64,000 bases of DNA from Chitinophagales bacterium (GCA_013297745.1 JAAFIM010000009.1:1-64000); one strand, 5' to 3'; counted from the first letter of the stretch, positions 1 through 8,867 are shown. Translations and numbers: made by a program. The notes: generated by a model from the sequence alone, not told the origin.

Positions 1-62
1 GTATGGCGAAACGAACTCAACAAATAGTCACTGTAAATGTCTAATAACTCTGGATTTTTCAT
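1..62 (-). CDS. Transposase, N-terminal fragment cut by the window edge
   Basis: The minus strand from 62 reads ATG and then about 20 codons to the window edge, beginning MKNPELLDIYSDYLLSSF. This resembles the N-terminus of DDE transposases often annotated as IS701/IS4 family in Bacteroidota and cyanobacteria. It begins 45 bp inside the terminal repeat at 107-122, the usual arrangement for an IS. Whether the gene is intact cannot be seen. The family name is recalled rather than tested. Confidence 0.6.
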   Translation of the reverse strand, partial: MKNPELLDIYSDYLLSSFRH

Positions 63-122
63 AGTTTTTTTATACTGTTATTTTTTTTTATTTTCCTAAT
101 TTTTATACTGCGAAAGGTCAGT
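1..122 (-). mobile_element. Insertion sequence, one end only (rest lies outside the window)
   Basis: The window opens inside an IS. Read leftward, it starts with the terminal repeat ACTGACCTTTCGCAGT (107-122 on the minus strand), then about 45 bp of AT-rich leader, then a transposase start at 62. The same 16-bp end bounds the two 240-bp MITEs at 6391-6630 and 22685-22924. The flanking pentamer is TACTA (123-127), close to the TATTA that flanks both MITEs. The insertion lies directly next to the stop codon of the nucleotidyltransferase-like gene (129-587). Family assignment (IS4 superfamily, possibly IS701-like) rests on 20 residues and memory of similar N-termini. Confidence 0.7.
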
Positions 123-128
123 TACTAA

Positions 129-587
129 TTATAAAAAAGGAATATGAACTAGAATAAAATTTTTTTTGGTTTGATTTTTATCTTGCGAAAATTGTTTTTT
201 CCAAAAAATATCTTGTTCTGTTGTTATTTTTGTGCCTGTAAACACTAGATAAGCATCCACTACATCCCCATATTTTTCTTTAACTCCTTCAAAAGGAGTA
301 AATTTTGTCAATTTGGCATCTTGGGTAGAACCTTGAGTAGGTGCAAAAGAAACTACATCTATATCGTTTGGATGTTCTTTTTTTGAAATAAAACTTCCAT
401 CTACATACTGATAAAAATTAGCATTTAGTGTATTTTGTAAATCATAACAATAGCATTTATATTGTTCAAAAATCTGTTTTCTATGTTCATTAAAACAAAA
501 AAAATGTTCAATATCAGCTAAAGTGCAAGATAAAGGATTTGGGGCAGTAGCTAAATATAAATCATCAGTATTAAATATAAATTGCAT
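129..587 (-). CDS. Nucleotidyltransferase-like protein (DUF6932-type)
   Basis: A 152-residue protein with the segment VDGSFISKKEHPNDIDVV at about residues 63-80. This matches the nucleotidyltransferase-fold signature of G-S followed about ten residues later by D-x-D, as in the DUF6932 family; the enzymatic role of that family is not established. The gene starts 10 bp after the SDR gene stop and probably belongs to the same leftward transcript. Its stop codon (129-131) sits 7 bp from the IS terminal repeat, so the IS may have landed at, or slightly shortened, its 3' end. It could be half of an MNT-type toxin/antitoxin pair, but no HEPN partner is seen here. Confidence 0.6.
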   Translation of the reverse strand: MQFIFNTDDLYLATAPNPLSCTLADIEHFFCFNEHRKQIFEQYKCYCYDLQNTLNANFYQYVDGSFISKKEHPNDIDVVSFAPTQGSTQDAKLTKFTPFEGVKEKYGDVVDAYLVFTGTKITTEQDIFWKKQFSQDKNQTKKNFILVHIPFL

Positions 588-597
588 ACGGGTTTTT

Positions 598-1437
598 CTA
601 CTCTTTATTAGCTGGGCGTTTGGCTGTTTTTTTGCCTACGAATTTATCCATAGTTTTGTAAACGCCAAAGACTTTGCCCGCTATAAAATCAAAAGCGCGA
701 GTGGGCAACAAGCCTTTGAGTATGGGCAGGGATTTGACCATAAAAGGTTCTTTCAACACAATTTCGTTATTTTTGACCCCTTCTATAATTTTTTCTACAA
801 TATAATCAGGTTCCATTATGGGCGTAAGCAAAGGCGCTTTTACCCCGTCAAACATACCCGTATTGATATAACTTGGCAACACTGTAGTAATATGTACGCC
901 TGTGTGGTCGCGTTCCATCTCCAAGCGCAAAGATTCAGACCAACCTACTACAGCCCATTTGCTAGCTGCATAAACTGACATATTGGGATTGGGGATAAGT
1001 CCAGCCGCTGAAGCGATATTGACAATATGCCCTTCGCTTTGCTGCAACATACCTTGCAAAAATTCAAGTGCAACACGCATCACACCTGACACGTTTATAT
1101 CTATGGTTTTGGTAATATCTGTATGCGTATGTTCTGCAAAAGGCTTGCCCACAACGATACCAGCGTTATTGAATAAAATATCAACAACACCTTCATTATC
1201 GCGTACGGTTTGAGCTACGGTTTTGATTTCTTCCAAGTTGGAAATATCCACTTTGTAGGTAGAAACGCGATGATTTTCTTGTTCCAATTCGGCTTTGGTT
1301 TGTTCCAATTTGGCTTCATCTATATCCCAAAGAATAACTTTGTAAGCGCGTTCGGCCAAACAGCGAGCTGCCAATAATTTGCCTATACCAGCTGCGCCTC
1401 CTGTGATAAGAATGGTTCTGTTTGTGATTTTGGTCAT
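598..1437 (-). CDS. SDR family NAD(P)-dependent oxidoreductase
   Basis: A 279-residue classical short-chain dehydrogenase/reductase. It has the Rossmann motif TGGAAGIG (residues 12-19), NNAG (about 90-93) and the catalytic Ser and YAASK (Tyr near 156), then a C-terminal basic extension ending KKTAKRPANKE. Overall shape resembles the retinol or 17-beta-hydroxysteroid dehydrogenase-like SDRs, so an alcohol/ketone or lipid-like substrate is plausible, but the substrate cannot be read from sequence. It lies 25 bp after hemD and 10 bp before the nucleotidyltransferase-like gene, all leftward, suggesting one transcript. Confidence 0.85.
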   Translation of the reverse strand: MTKITNRTILITGGAAGIGKLLAARCLAERAYKVILWDIDEAKLEQTKAELEQENHRVSTYKVDISNLEEIKTVAQTVRDNEGVVDILFNNAGIVVGKPFAEHTHTDITKTIDINVSGVMRVALEFLQGMLQQSEGHIVNIASAAGLIPNPNMSVYAASKWAVVGWSESLRLEMERDHTGVHITTVLPSYINTGMFDGVKAPLLTPIMEPDYIVEKIIEGVKNNEIVLKEPFMVKSLPILKGLLPTRAFDFIAGKVFGVYKTMDKFVGKKTAKRPANKE

Positions 1438-1462
1438 ATCAAAAATATCGATTTTAAAGCTA

Positions 1463-2278
1463 TTATTCGCTTATTTTGGGTTCAGCGTCTATGGGCTTGG
1501 TTGTGGTCAAATTGGCATTGGCTGCCTTGATATAAGTTTCTATAGCGTTGGTCATCGACATCAATTTTTCGTCGGGTACAATATCTACCAATAAGCCACG
1601 TTCCTGTAAGGCTTTGGCAGCTGCTGACCCAAAAGCGGCTATGCGCGTGTTGTTTTGTTTGAAATCGGGAAAGTTGTCGTATAAAGCTTTTACGCTTAGC
1701 GGGTTGAAAAATACCAAAATATCATAAAAAACATCTTCCAAATCTTTAATATCGCTGCTTGCTGTTTGAAACATTTCTGCTTCTTGAAACTGAAATTCGC
1801 TTTCTTTCAACAAGTCAGTATAAGCATTTTGTCCTGCATTAGAACAAGGGATTAAGAATTTTTCTTTTTTGCGATGTTTTAATAAAGTGGGTATTAAATC
1901 AGCGAATTTGTTGCTGCCGTGAAATACCTTGCGTTTGCGGAATGTAATGTGTTTTTGCAAATAAAAAGCTATGTTTTCGGAGACACAAAAATACTTAATT
2001 TCTTCTGAAGTTTTATAACGCATTTCTTCGCAAAGACCAAAAAAATAATCCACAGCATTTTTGGAGGTAAAAATTATGGCGGTAAAATCATCCAAATTAA
2101 TTTTTTGGCGGCGAAACTCTCTCACTGGTAGCGGTCGTACTTCAGTAAAAGCTCGGTAATCGATTTTTATTTGGTACTTTTCTGCTATTTTATTGTAAGG
2201 CAGTAAATTAGCTTCATTCATTACTTGTGTTACCAATATACTTTTTACAGGGAGCAATCTTTCAGAATCCAAAGCCAT
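1463..2278 (-). CDS. hemD: Uroporphyrinogen-III synthase
   Basis: A 271-residue protein of the HemD family, which closes and inverts hydroxymethylbilane to uroporphyrinogen III in haem and siroheme synthesis. Supporting segments are FTAIIFTSKNAVDYFF (an SKNAV motif near residue 73), the central linker region, and the C-terminal TRIAAFGSAAAKALQERG. The family is poorly conserved in sequence, but the length, the motif and the next-door DUF4271 gene (33 bp upstream in the same orientation) are the usual Bacteroidota arrangement. It probably shares the promoter at 3442-3449. Confidence 0.85.
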   Translation of the reverse strand: MALDSERLLPVKSILVTQVMNEANLLPYNKIAEKYQIKIDYRAFTEVRPLPVREFRRQKINLDDFTAIIFTSKNAVDYFFGLCEEMRYKTSEEIKYFCVSENIAFYLQKHITFRKRKVFHGSNKFADLIPTLLKHRKKEKFLIPCSNAGQNAYTDLLKESEFQFQEAEMFQTASSDIKDLEDVFYDILVFFNPLSVKALYDNFPDFKQNNTRIAAFGSAAAKALQERGLLVDIVPDEKLMSMTNAIETYIKAANANLTTTKPIDAEPKISE

Positions 2279-2310
2279 GTTAGTGTTGAGGGTTGAAAAA
2301 GTTAATTTTT

Positions 2311-3423
2311 TTAGATTATAGACAACATCTTTAGACCAATCAAAATAGGTGCAATTTCAATACAAAGCACATATATCAAAAAATGGAACGAGTTGCTGAT
2401 TATGCAATCCAGTGCTGTGCTTGCTGCGCGCACACTTCTGTAGCCATAAACCGAAGTCAATAAAGCAAAGGAAGTGTAAAATAAAATCTCTTGTGCTGCT
2501 TCTGGTGCGTAAGCCAAACAAAGTACTAAAGGTAATAAAGCTATACCAACAACTTTATTGGTATTGGTAATCGTGAAATTGTAAAAATTAAATTCAGTTT
2601 GTGCAGGCAACCAATGACTGAAAGCCCAAACTTGCAAATGCTTGCTTAGATACAAGCCCAAAGAGCCCATTACACAAATTAGCCAAGCAGAAAAAGTATT
2701 GAATTGTTGTGCATCGCCAAAATGTTGGGCAGCCAAGAACAAAAATGTTCCCATTGTTAGCCCATAAGTTGCGTTGGCAAATAAAGTGGCAGGAGAAAAA
2801 AAGTTTTTATCTTCCCGAAACGATTGACCAGCCGCAGTGGCGCTAGCAAAGGCTTGAAAAGTATTGAAAAGTTCTGTTCTATGCAAGGTGAGTTGTGCAG
2901 CTACAAAGCCCAAAATTCCAAAAAAAGCTAATGCCATCCAAGTTGGCGTATCTGTAGAACCGTTGGGATTGCCCAAAGCTGTAACTTCTGCCCAAGTCTT
3001 ACTGAAGTATTCTAAATTGGAAGATTTAGGGGTTTGTTTGGTAGCTTGTTCTGTGTATATGGGCAGAGAAAAAGGATTCTCGCTATTGTCTATATTTAGT
3101 GGATTTTGGCTGTAATATTGCCATTCGATAGGCTTATTGTCGTACTTGATAACAAAAGACGCGGTTGGGTGTCCAATAAATTGCTCCTCAAACAAATATG
3201 GCTTAACTATATTGGCGGTATTGTTGAGAGTTTTAGTGGGCGTATTGGTGGGCGGGTTGTTGGTTATTTCTTTTTTGAAAGCAGTGGGTTCATCCAACAT
3301 ATTTCTACGTGAAAAATCGCTAGCCAAAAAATTGTTTTGTGCTTGTATCGTAAAGACCGAAATAGCACAGAAAAACCATAAAAACCAACCTTTTATATAT
3401 AATTGGGTTGTGTTCAAAATCAA
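2311..3423 (-). CDS. DUF4271 domain membrane protein
   Basis: An N-terminal signal peptide (GWFLWFFCAISVFTIQAQ), a polar linker of about 130 residues, then a C-terminal block of several hydrophobic helices typical of the Bacteroidota DUF4271 family; function unknown. No ATG precedes the signal peptide. The open frame begins with TTG at 3444, but that codon overlaps a -7 promoter box (3442-3449), so translation more likely starts at TTG 3423 or TTG 3417. I chose 3423, which leaves a leader of roughly 12 nt. It is first in a leftward run with hemD, the SDR gene and the nucleotidyltransferase-like gene. Confidence 0.75.
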   Translation of the reverse strand: MILNTTQLYIKGWFLWFFCAISVFTIQAQNNFLASDFSRRNMLDEPTAFKKEITNNPPTNTPTKTLNNTANIVKPYLFEEQFIGHPTASFVIKYDNKPIEWQYYSQNPLNIDNSENPFSLPIYTEQATKQTPKSSNLEYFSKTWAEVTALGNPNGSTDTPTWMALAFFGILGFVAAQLTLHRTELFNTFQAFASATAAGQSFREDKNFFSPATLFANATYGLTMGTFLFLAAQHFGDAQQFNTFSAWLICVMGSLGLYLSKHLQVWAFSHWLPAQTEFNFYNFTITNTNKVVGIALLPLVLCLAYAPEAAQEILFYTSFALLTSVYGYRSVRAASTALDCIISNSFHFLIYVLCIEIAPILIGLKMLSII

Positions 3424-3441
3424 TTTTTTTGAGTGTCGCCG

Positions 3442-3449
3442 CAAAGGTA
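3442..3449 (-). promoter_or_regulatory. -7 promoter box for DUF4271-hemD run
   Basis: Minus-strand TACCTTTG followed by C matches the Bacteroidota sigma-ABfrA -7 consensus TAnnTTTG. It overlaps the first open codon of the DUF4271 frame, which decides against the upstream TTG start. Confidence 0.6.
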
Positions 3450-3595
3450 CGACTTTTATTGGAATGACTTATTTTTTTTTATTTTTTTTTCGTTTTTTGG
3501 AACTTTTTTTTATTTAAAATCTCTTTGTTCAATAATTTTATACACTTTTGCATCATTTTTTGTCATATAGCACAAAATAGTTATTTTTATTCAAA

Positions 3596-4894
3596 ATGCA
3601 GCCTCAAATTCTACAATTACAAGCCGATTTATTATCTTCTGATGAGCAACGACAGACAGCTGCTTTAGCTATAATTGCACAACTTTTAGACGTCAAAGCG
3701 TTGGAATGGTTGCGCCCTGCGCTGATTGTTTTCTCCCAATTGCAATTAGACCCAGATTTGAAAGAAAAATCTACTGCTTTGTTGGCAGAAAAATACCCTT
3801 ATTTAGACCTCAAGCAGCTAAATTTGGATTTTGCTATTTTTGAAACTATCTCTTCTTGCTTGCCTTGGTCGGGGATAGATTATACCGATTTGCAACGGCG
3901 CAATTACGCGGCTTTTGCCAAAATAAAGTCCGAATACGACAACCTTTTGTCTTCTTTTGCTGTTTATACCGAGTTTTATTTGGATTTAGGGCGCAAGTTG
4001 TATATGTTGTTTCAGTTGGAACGCGAAGCGCAGCAGATTTTTGAAACAATTTTGCGGTATAATTCTCGAAGTGATGAAGCTCATTATTCGCTGGCGCGTA
4101 TTTTGGAAAAACAGGGCAATTCTGAACAAGCTTTATCGCATTATCAGACTTGTATCGAGTTGAATAACACACATTTATACGCATTATTGCAAGCTGGAGA
4201 TTTGCAAATTTCTTTGCATCAAGCTTATCAAACTGCTATTGATTTGTACAATAAAGCTATAGAAGTAGAACCTTATTCTGCTGATATTTACGGTAAGTTG
4301 GCAAATGGACATTATCAATTGGCTGAATATGGTTTAGCCCAACAATACGCTGAAGTTGCTTTGAGTATCAACGAACACCACGAATTTTCTTTGGAGTTGC
4401 TCGGTACAATGGCTTGGCGGGTGCATAAAGATGTAGAAAAGGCTTTAGAGTTTTACCAAAAAGGTTTAGACCATCAATTGCACGGCGATAGCGCGCTGTT
4501 GCTCGGCGCAATGGCCGAATTGCACACGGAAAGTTTGCAAGATTATCAAAAAGGGCGTTTATATTATCAAAAATCGTTGCGCTCTCAACCTTTGCAACCT
4601 GCGCGTTTGCGTAGATATATTATTTTACTAACGGAGCATTTTCAAGATACGGCGGCGGCTGTGGAAGCGTACGAAACTTATTTGAACCTTGCGCCCAACG
4701 ACACAACCATTCAAGCTGATTATCAACAGTTCAAAATCAAATTTCTACACGAACAACCCCAAAATCCTCAAGGCGAATATGTTAGCCCGCCCGTAAATGA
4801 AGATTTGGATGTGGTGCTTAATAATTTGTCTTTCGTGGATGAAGATGAGGACGACGAAGAGGTAGAAGCGGATTCGGCAAGCGATAGCGAGTAA
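3596..4894 (+). CDS. Tetratricopeptide repeat protein
   Basis: 432 residues, no signal peptide. The N-terminal 120 residues are helical and unassigned. From about residue 120 to 375 there are consecutive TPR units, with typical pieces EAHYSLARILEKQGNSEQAL, AIDLYNKAIEVEPYSADIYG and AAVEAYETYLNLAPND. The tail is very acidic (DEDEDDEEVEADSASDSE). It probably acts as a cytoplasmic scaffold; the partner is unknown. The gene is divergent from the DUF4271-hemD run and 31 bp ahead of the AlbA_2 gene. Confidence 0.8.
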   Translation: MQPQILQLQADLLSSDEQRQTAALAIIAQLLDVKALEWLRPALIVFSQLQLDPDLKEKSTALLAEKYPYLDLKQLNLDFAIFETISSCLPWSGIDYTDLQRRNYAAFAKIKSEYDNLLSSFAVYTEFYLDLGRKLYMLFQLEREAQQIFETILRYNSRSDEAHYSLARILEKQGNSEQALSHYQTCIELNNTHLYALLQAGDLQISLHQAYQTAIDLYNKAIEVEPYSADIYGKLANGHYQLAEYGLAQQYAEVALSINEHHEFSLELLGTMAWRVHKDVEKALEFYQKGLDHQLHGDSALLLGAMAELHTESLQDYQKGRLYYQKSLRSQPLQPARLRRYIILLTEHFQDTAAAVEAYETYLNLAPNDTTIQADYQQFKIKFLHEQPQNPQGEYVSPPVNEDLDVVLNNLSFVDEDEDDEEVEADSASDSE

Positions 4895-4925
4895 AAAAAT
4901 TCCATATTTTAAAATCATAGTTCAA

Positions 4926-6377
4926 ATGAATAATGAAGAATGTATTTCCATTTTGGAGCGCTTTATTCGGCTTGGTTCTGAATGTGAGTATTCAGAATTT
5001 AAAGAAAATGGTATAGAGCCTGAAAATCTTGGTCAATATATTTCTGCACTTTCTAATGGCGCGACTTTGCATAGTCAAAAATATGGATATTTATTTTTTG
5101 GTATTCAAGATAAAACATTAGAAATAGTAGGCACAACTTTTAACCCTAAAACTGCAAAAGCAAAGGGCAATGAAGAGTTAGAACCCTGGCTTGCTAGATT
5201 ATTGTCGCCAAGGATAGATTTTCAAATGTATTCTTTTGAATATCACGGAAAATATTTGGCGCTTATTCAAGTCCCAGCAGCATTTAGCCAACCAACACTT
5301 TTTAAAAACATAGGTTACGTTAGGGTTGGTAGCCATAAAAAATCACTGTTGGATTATCCTGAGAAGGAACGCAAACTGTGGCAAAGACCAGCAAGTGAAT
5401 TTGAGTTACAAATAGCTAAACAAAAAGTATCAGCCGCTGATGTTGTGGCGCTATTATATACGCAAGATATTTTTGATTTATTGCTAAAACAACCTTATCC
5501 CACTACACAACAAGGAGTTATAGAAAAAATGAAATCCGAAAAGCTAATTTTGCAAGACAACGGACATTATAATATAACGAACTTAGGCGCTTTGTTATTT
5601 GCCAAAAATTTAGCTGATTTTGGTTTGCAACACAAATCTGCACGCATCATCAAATACGCTGGTAAAAATAAATTAAATACTGAAAAAGACCAAATTGGTC
5701 AAAAAGGTTATGGTTCTGGCTTCTCGGGTATAATAAGCTTTCTAAACGCCTTGCTGCCTTCCAATGAAGTTATAGAAACAGCTTTGCGCAAAGAAGTTTT
5801 AATGTATCCGCTTTTGGCTATCCGCGAGTTGGTAGCTAATGCGCTTGTGCATCAAGACTTTTTGGAAAATGGCACTTCTCCAACTATAGAAATTTATGAG
5901 GATAGAATAGAAATTAGTAATCCTGGCCAGCCACTTATTGATACTCAACGATTTATAGACAGTAATAATACTAGAAACAGGTATTTGGCTGAAGCTTTGC
6001 GCCGAATGGGTTTCTGTGAAGTTAAGGGTAGCGGTATTGATAAAGTAATTTCTGAATGTGTGGCTATGCAATTACCTGCTCCTGATTTTAGAAAAACTAC
6101 CAATCAAACTATAGCTATATTGTATGCAACTCAAGCACTAAAAAATATGGATAAAGCTGATAAAATACGGGCAGCTTATCAATATTGTTGTTTGATGTAC
6201 ACAAGCAATCAAAAAATGACAAATGCTGGTTTGAGAGAGCGTTTCAAAAAAGATAACCCTTCTATTCAAGCTATTTCTAGTATTATAAAAGCTACATTAG
6301 AAGCCAATCTAATAAAACTCGAAAGTAACCAAAATACTTCCAAAAAATTTGTAAGCTACATTCCCTTTTGGGCTTAA
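4926..6377 (+). CDS. AlbA_2 (Schlafen-type) DNA-binding/ATPase protein
   Basis: 483 residues in the COG2865 architecture. The N-terminal AlbA_2 domain (about residues 10-135) contains SECEYSEFKE, NGATLHSQKYGYLFFGIQD and GYVRVGSHKK. It is followed by a GHKL-type ATPase domain with ELVANALVHQDF (N box) and IEIYEDRIEISNPGQPL (G1 box), then a winged-helix-like tail. Family members are annotated as putative transcriptional regulators or helicase-like proteins; some occur in defence islands. Both the AlbA_2 and GHKL halves look complete. A MITE begins 13 bp after the stop codon. Confidence 0.8.
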   Translation: MNNEECISILERFIRLGSECEYSEFKENGIEPENLGQYISALSNGATLHSQKYGYLFFGIQDKTLEIVGTTFNPKTAKAKGNEELEPWLARLLSPRIDFQMYSFEYHGKYLALIQVPAAFSQPTLFKNIGYVRVGSHKKSLLDYPEKERKLWQRPASEFELQIAKQKVSAADVVALLYTQDIFDLLLKQPYPTTQQGVIEKMKSEKLILQDNGHYNITNLGALLFAKNLADFGLQHKSARIIKYAGKNKLNTEKDQIGQKGYGSGFSGIISFLNALLPSNEVIETALRKEVLMYPLLAIRELVANALVHQDFLENGTSPTIEIYEDRIEISNPGQPLIDTQRFIDSNNTRNRYLAEALRRMGFCEVKGSGIDKVISECVAMQLPAPDFRKTTNQTIAILYATQALKNMDKADKIRAAYQYCCLMYTSNQKMTNAGLRERFKKDNPSIQAISSIIKATLEANLIKLESNQNTSKKFVSYIPFWA

Positions 6378-6390
6378 TTTTTTTTTATTA

Positions 6391-6630
6391 ACTGACCTTT
6401 CGCAGTATATTTTTCATTTTTTTTACAATTAGCTTTTTGCAGTTAAATTTTCCTATATGCGCTCAATAGCGTGGGGTTTTATACCCCGCGCGCTGATAAA
6501 TTTTCCATAAAAAAATAGAAAATATAACATTTTTTACCATTTTTGTGCGTGGGGTGTAAAACCCCACGCTATTGAGCGCACACTGTTATTTTTTTCAATC
6601 CACCAAATTTTTTAACTGCGAAAGGTCAGT
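6391..6630. mobile_element. MITE, copy 1 (240 bp)
   Basis: Bounded by perfect 16-bp inverted repeats ACTGACCTTTCGCAGT / ACTGCGAAAGGTCAGT and flanked on both sides by the pentamer TATTA (6386-6390 and 6631-6635), consistent with a 5-bp target duplication. It encodes nothing convincing. The interior carries a long inverted repeat built on GCGTGGGG...CCCC palindromes. By eye it differs from copy 2 (22685-22924) at one base. The ends equal the IS end at 107-122, so this is probably a non-autonomous derivative mobilised by that IS family. It lies 49 bp upstream of the malic enzyme start. Confidence 0.9.
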
Positions 6631-6679
6631 TATTAACAAGCATTTCAAACGTTTTCAAAATAACATTTATCAAACAGTT

Positions 6680-7861
6680 ATGAATTATTACGAAGAATCG
6701 TTAAAACTCCATTCTTACCTAAAAGGCAAAGTGGGCGTTACCAACAAAATGGATGTGCGCACAACCGAGCAGTTGGCTTTGGTTTATTCGCCTGGAGTAG
6801 CTGCCCCTTGTCAGGCTATAGCCGAAAATGTGGAAAAAGTATGGGAATACACTATGAAGGGCAATACTGTAGCTATTGTTTCTGATGGTTCGGCTGTGTT
6901 GGGCTTGGGTAATATCGGCGCAGAAGCTGCCATTCCCGTTATGGAGGGTAAAGCGATGTTGTTCCGCCGTTTTGCGGGCATTGACGCGTTCCCGATTTGT
7001 ATTAAATCACAAGACACAGAACAAATTATCCAAACTATCCGCAATATTGCACCCGTTTTTGGTGGTATCAATTTGGAAGATATAGCCGCGCCGCGCTGTT
7101 TTGAGATAGAAGAGCGTTTGCAGGATTTGGGTATTCCCGTTTTCCACGACGACCAACACGGTACAGCTGTAGTGGTTTTGGCTGCGCTTATCAACGCTTG
7201 CAAAATTTTGGACAAAAAACTAGAAGATTTATCTATAGTTATCAACGGTGCAGGTTCTGCTGGTGTGGCTATTGCTCGCCTATTGCGTTGTGTGGATAAT
7301 AAAGATAATATCGCTTGCGTGCCTGTCAAAGAGATTATTTTGTGCGATACCAAAGGCGCAATTTATGCCGACCGCCCCGATTTGAACGCTGCCAAACGCT
7401 CCACTTTATACTACACCAACCCCAACAACAAAAAAGGTACGGTGCAAGAGGTGTTGAAAGGTGCTGATGTATTCATTGGGGTAAGTTCAGCCAATTTATT
7501 GACTGCAGCCGATATTTCTACAATGGCCAAAGATGCTATAGTGTTGGCGTTGGCTAATCCCAATCCCGAAATTCTACCCGAAGAAGCGATAAAAGGTGGC
7601 GCAGCTATAGTTGGCACAGGCCGCAGCGATATGCCCAATCAAGTCAATAATGTTTTAGGTTTCCCTGGTATTTTTAGAGGTGCTTTGGATGCAAGAGCCA
7701 AACGCATTACGCCCAAAATGAAATTGGCGGCAGCTTATGCGATAGCGGATTCTATCCGTTTCCCGTCTCGCGATATGATTATACCTCCAGCACTCAACGA
7801 AGAAGTAGCTTACCGCGTGGCTGAAGCTGTGCGCAAAACTGCCTTGGAAGAGGGAGCTTAG
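6680..7861 (+). CDS. NAD(P)-dependent malic enzyme
   Basis: 393 residues from the ATG at 6680. It oxidatively decarboxylates malate to pyruvate. Visible features include the malic domain (VYSPGVAAPC, SDGSAVLGLGNIG, NLEDIAAPRCFEIE, FHDDQHGTAVV) and the Rossmann domain (INGAGSAGVAIARLL). The length fits the short bacterial form without the phosphotransacetylase-like domain of MaeB. The open frame extends 36 codons upstream, but that part lies in and just after the MITE, so the ATG beginning MNYYEESLKLH is chosen. A strong terminator follows at 7889-7929. Confidence 0.93.
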   Translation: MNYYEESLKLHSYLKGKVGVTNKMDVRTTEQLALVYSPGVAAPCQAIAENVEKVWEYTMKGNTVAIVSDGSAVLGLGNIGAEAAIPVMEGKAMLFRRFAGIDAFPICIKSQDTEQIIQTIRNIAPVFGGINLEDIAAPRCFEIEERLQDLGIPVFHDDQHGTAVVVLAALINACKILDKKLEDLSIVINGAGSAGVAIARLLRCVDNKDNIACVPVKEIILCDTKGAIYADRPDLNAAKRSTLYYTNPNNKKGTVQEVLKGADVFIGVSSANLLTAADISTMAKDAIVLALANPNPEILPEEAIKGGAAIVGTGRSDMPNQVNNVLGFPGIFRGALDARAKRITPKMKLAAAYAIADSIRFPSRDMIIPPALNEEVAYRVAEAVRKTALEEGA

Positions 7862-7888
7862 TTCTAATTTTTTTCTTTGCGAAATAAA

Positions 7889-7929
7889 AAAACGCGTAAC
7901 CTGATTGTTGGGTTACGCGTTTTTTTTTA
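7889..7929. terminator. Bidirectional intrinsic terminator
   Basis: AACGCGTAACC, an 8-nt loop and the complementary arm form a stem flanked by an A-run and a T-run. It can serve both malic enzyme and the convergent nuclease gene at 7939. Confidence 0.85.
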
Positions 7930-7938
7930 TGGCTTTGG

Positions 7939-8772
7939 TTAGAATTGCCATTTATTAACATCAAAATTCTGTTCCAATTGTTGTTGTTCGCTGCTGTTGA
8001 GACTTGGGAAAAAATTAAGCCCCGTTTTGCTTTCTATGTCTTGGATAGAAGTGGCGTATTCTTTTAAGGTTTTGGTTGCTTTTTCATTTTTGAATAAAAA
8101 TGCTATGCCTTTTTTACCTTTATAATCCAATACGATTTTAAAAAAAGTGGTCGGCACGGTTACATTATCGCCTATTTTTTGGCTAACTCGCTGGGGCAAA
8201 ATTCCACCCGCTATCACATAAACTTTGCCTTCGCTTTCTGCCCAATTGCGCACTTTATCCTCCAAAGATTTCCAAATACCGCGATTAAAACTCGGAAATT
8301 GTGGGCTTACATTGGTCAAATAAAAACTTTCTTCCATAGCCGTAGCGTTGAAACTCATATCTTCTGCGGGTACTAAATGCCCTTTGTCATAGCCCGAACC
8401 TGCATAATCTTCATTGGTAGCGGTTTCGGTAATGTTGGGGTCTTTTTTGAAATTAGATTCTCGCGCAATTTGTTGACTTTCAGCCTGTTCGCGCTGTTTT
8501 TTGTCCAACGAATAAGCTACCCATTCAGGATTTTTGTGCTTGCTAACATAAGAAACGGTATAGTATTTATACGCTTTTTCTTGGCCTTTGCCGCCTGTGG
8601 GAATAAATTCAAATTTAGAGCTTGTGTTGTTATTGCTGTTGTTTGAATTGTTATTGTTGTTTGTATTGCTGGAGTTATTGTTGTTGGAATTATTATTTAA
8701 TTCTTGTTCCAATAAATCGCAACTGGCGAAAAAAGCCAAACAGAATAACAATAAAAGGTAAAATTTAGACAT
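7939..8772 (-). CDS. DNA/RNA non-specific endonuclease, lipoprotein
   Basis: 277 residues from the ATG at 8772. The frame is open 14 codons further, but that part crosses the promoter. A lipoprotein signal (LLLLFCLAFFASC) is followed by about 40 residues of Asn/Ser spacer and then the NUC1-type nuclease domain (PF01223). The DKGHLVPAEDMSF segment carries the catalytic His, and NVSPQFPSFNRGIWKSLE carries the metal-binding Asn. Probably anchored in the envelope, cleaving nucleic acids for nutrition or biofilm turnover. A second copy of the same family follows upstream at 8868-9671. Confidence 0.88.
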   Translation of the reverse strand: MSKFYLLLLFCLAFFASCDLLEQELNNNSNNNNSSNTNNNNNSNNSNNNTSSKFEFIPTGGKGQEKAYKYYTVSYVSKHKNPEWVAYSLDKKQREQAESQQIARESNFKKDPNITETATNEDYAGSGYDKGHLVPAEDMSFNATAMEESFYLTNVSPQFPSFNRGIWKSLEDKVRNWAESEGKVYVIAGGILPQRVSQKIGDNVTVPTTFFKIVLDYKGKKGIAFLFKNEKATKTLKEYATSIQDIESKTGLNFFPSLNSSEQQQLEQNFDVNKWQF

Positions 8773-8802
8773 TTTTGTGTTGTTTAGATATGAAAATAAG
8801 CG

Positions 8803-8810
8803 CAAAGGTA
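8803..8810 (-). promoter_or_regulatory. -7 promoter box, lipoprotein nuclease
   Basis: Minus-strand TACCTTTG, 31 bp ahead of the ATG at 8772; matches TAnnTTTG. Confidence 0.6.
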
Positions 8811-8821
8811 GCACTTTTTGA

Positions 8822-8852
8822 TAAAAAAAAGCCTGCTTTTTGGGCAGACTTT
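8822..8852 (-). terminator. Intrinsic terminator of second nuclease gene
   Basis: Minus strand: AGTCTGC, short loop, GCAGGCT and then a run of eight T. It lies just past the stop of the gene at 8868-9671 and separates the two nuclease genes into individual transcripts. Confidence 0.7.
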
Positions 8853-8867
8853 ATAAAAAATGATAAT

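Noticed and set aside
129-587. Toxin-antitoxin module
   Set aside because: Only the nucleotidyltransferase-like half is visible; no HEPN or other partner lies beside it.
6572-6679. N-terminal extension of malic enzyme
   Set aside because: These codons lie in the MITE and its flank; the conserved protein starts at 6680.
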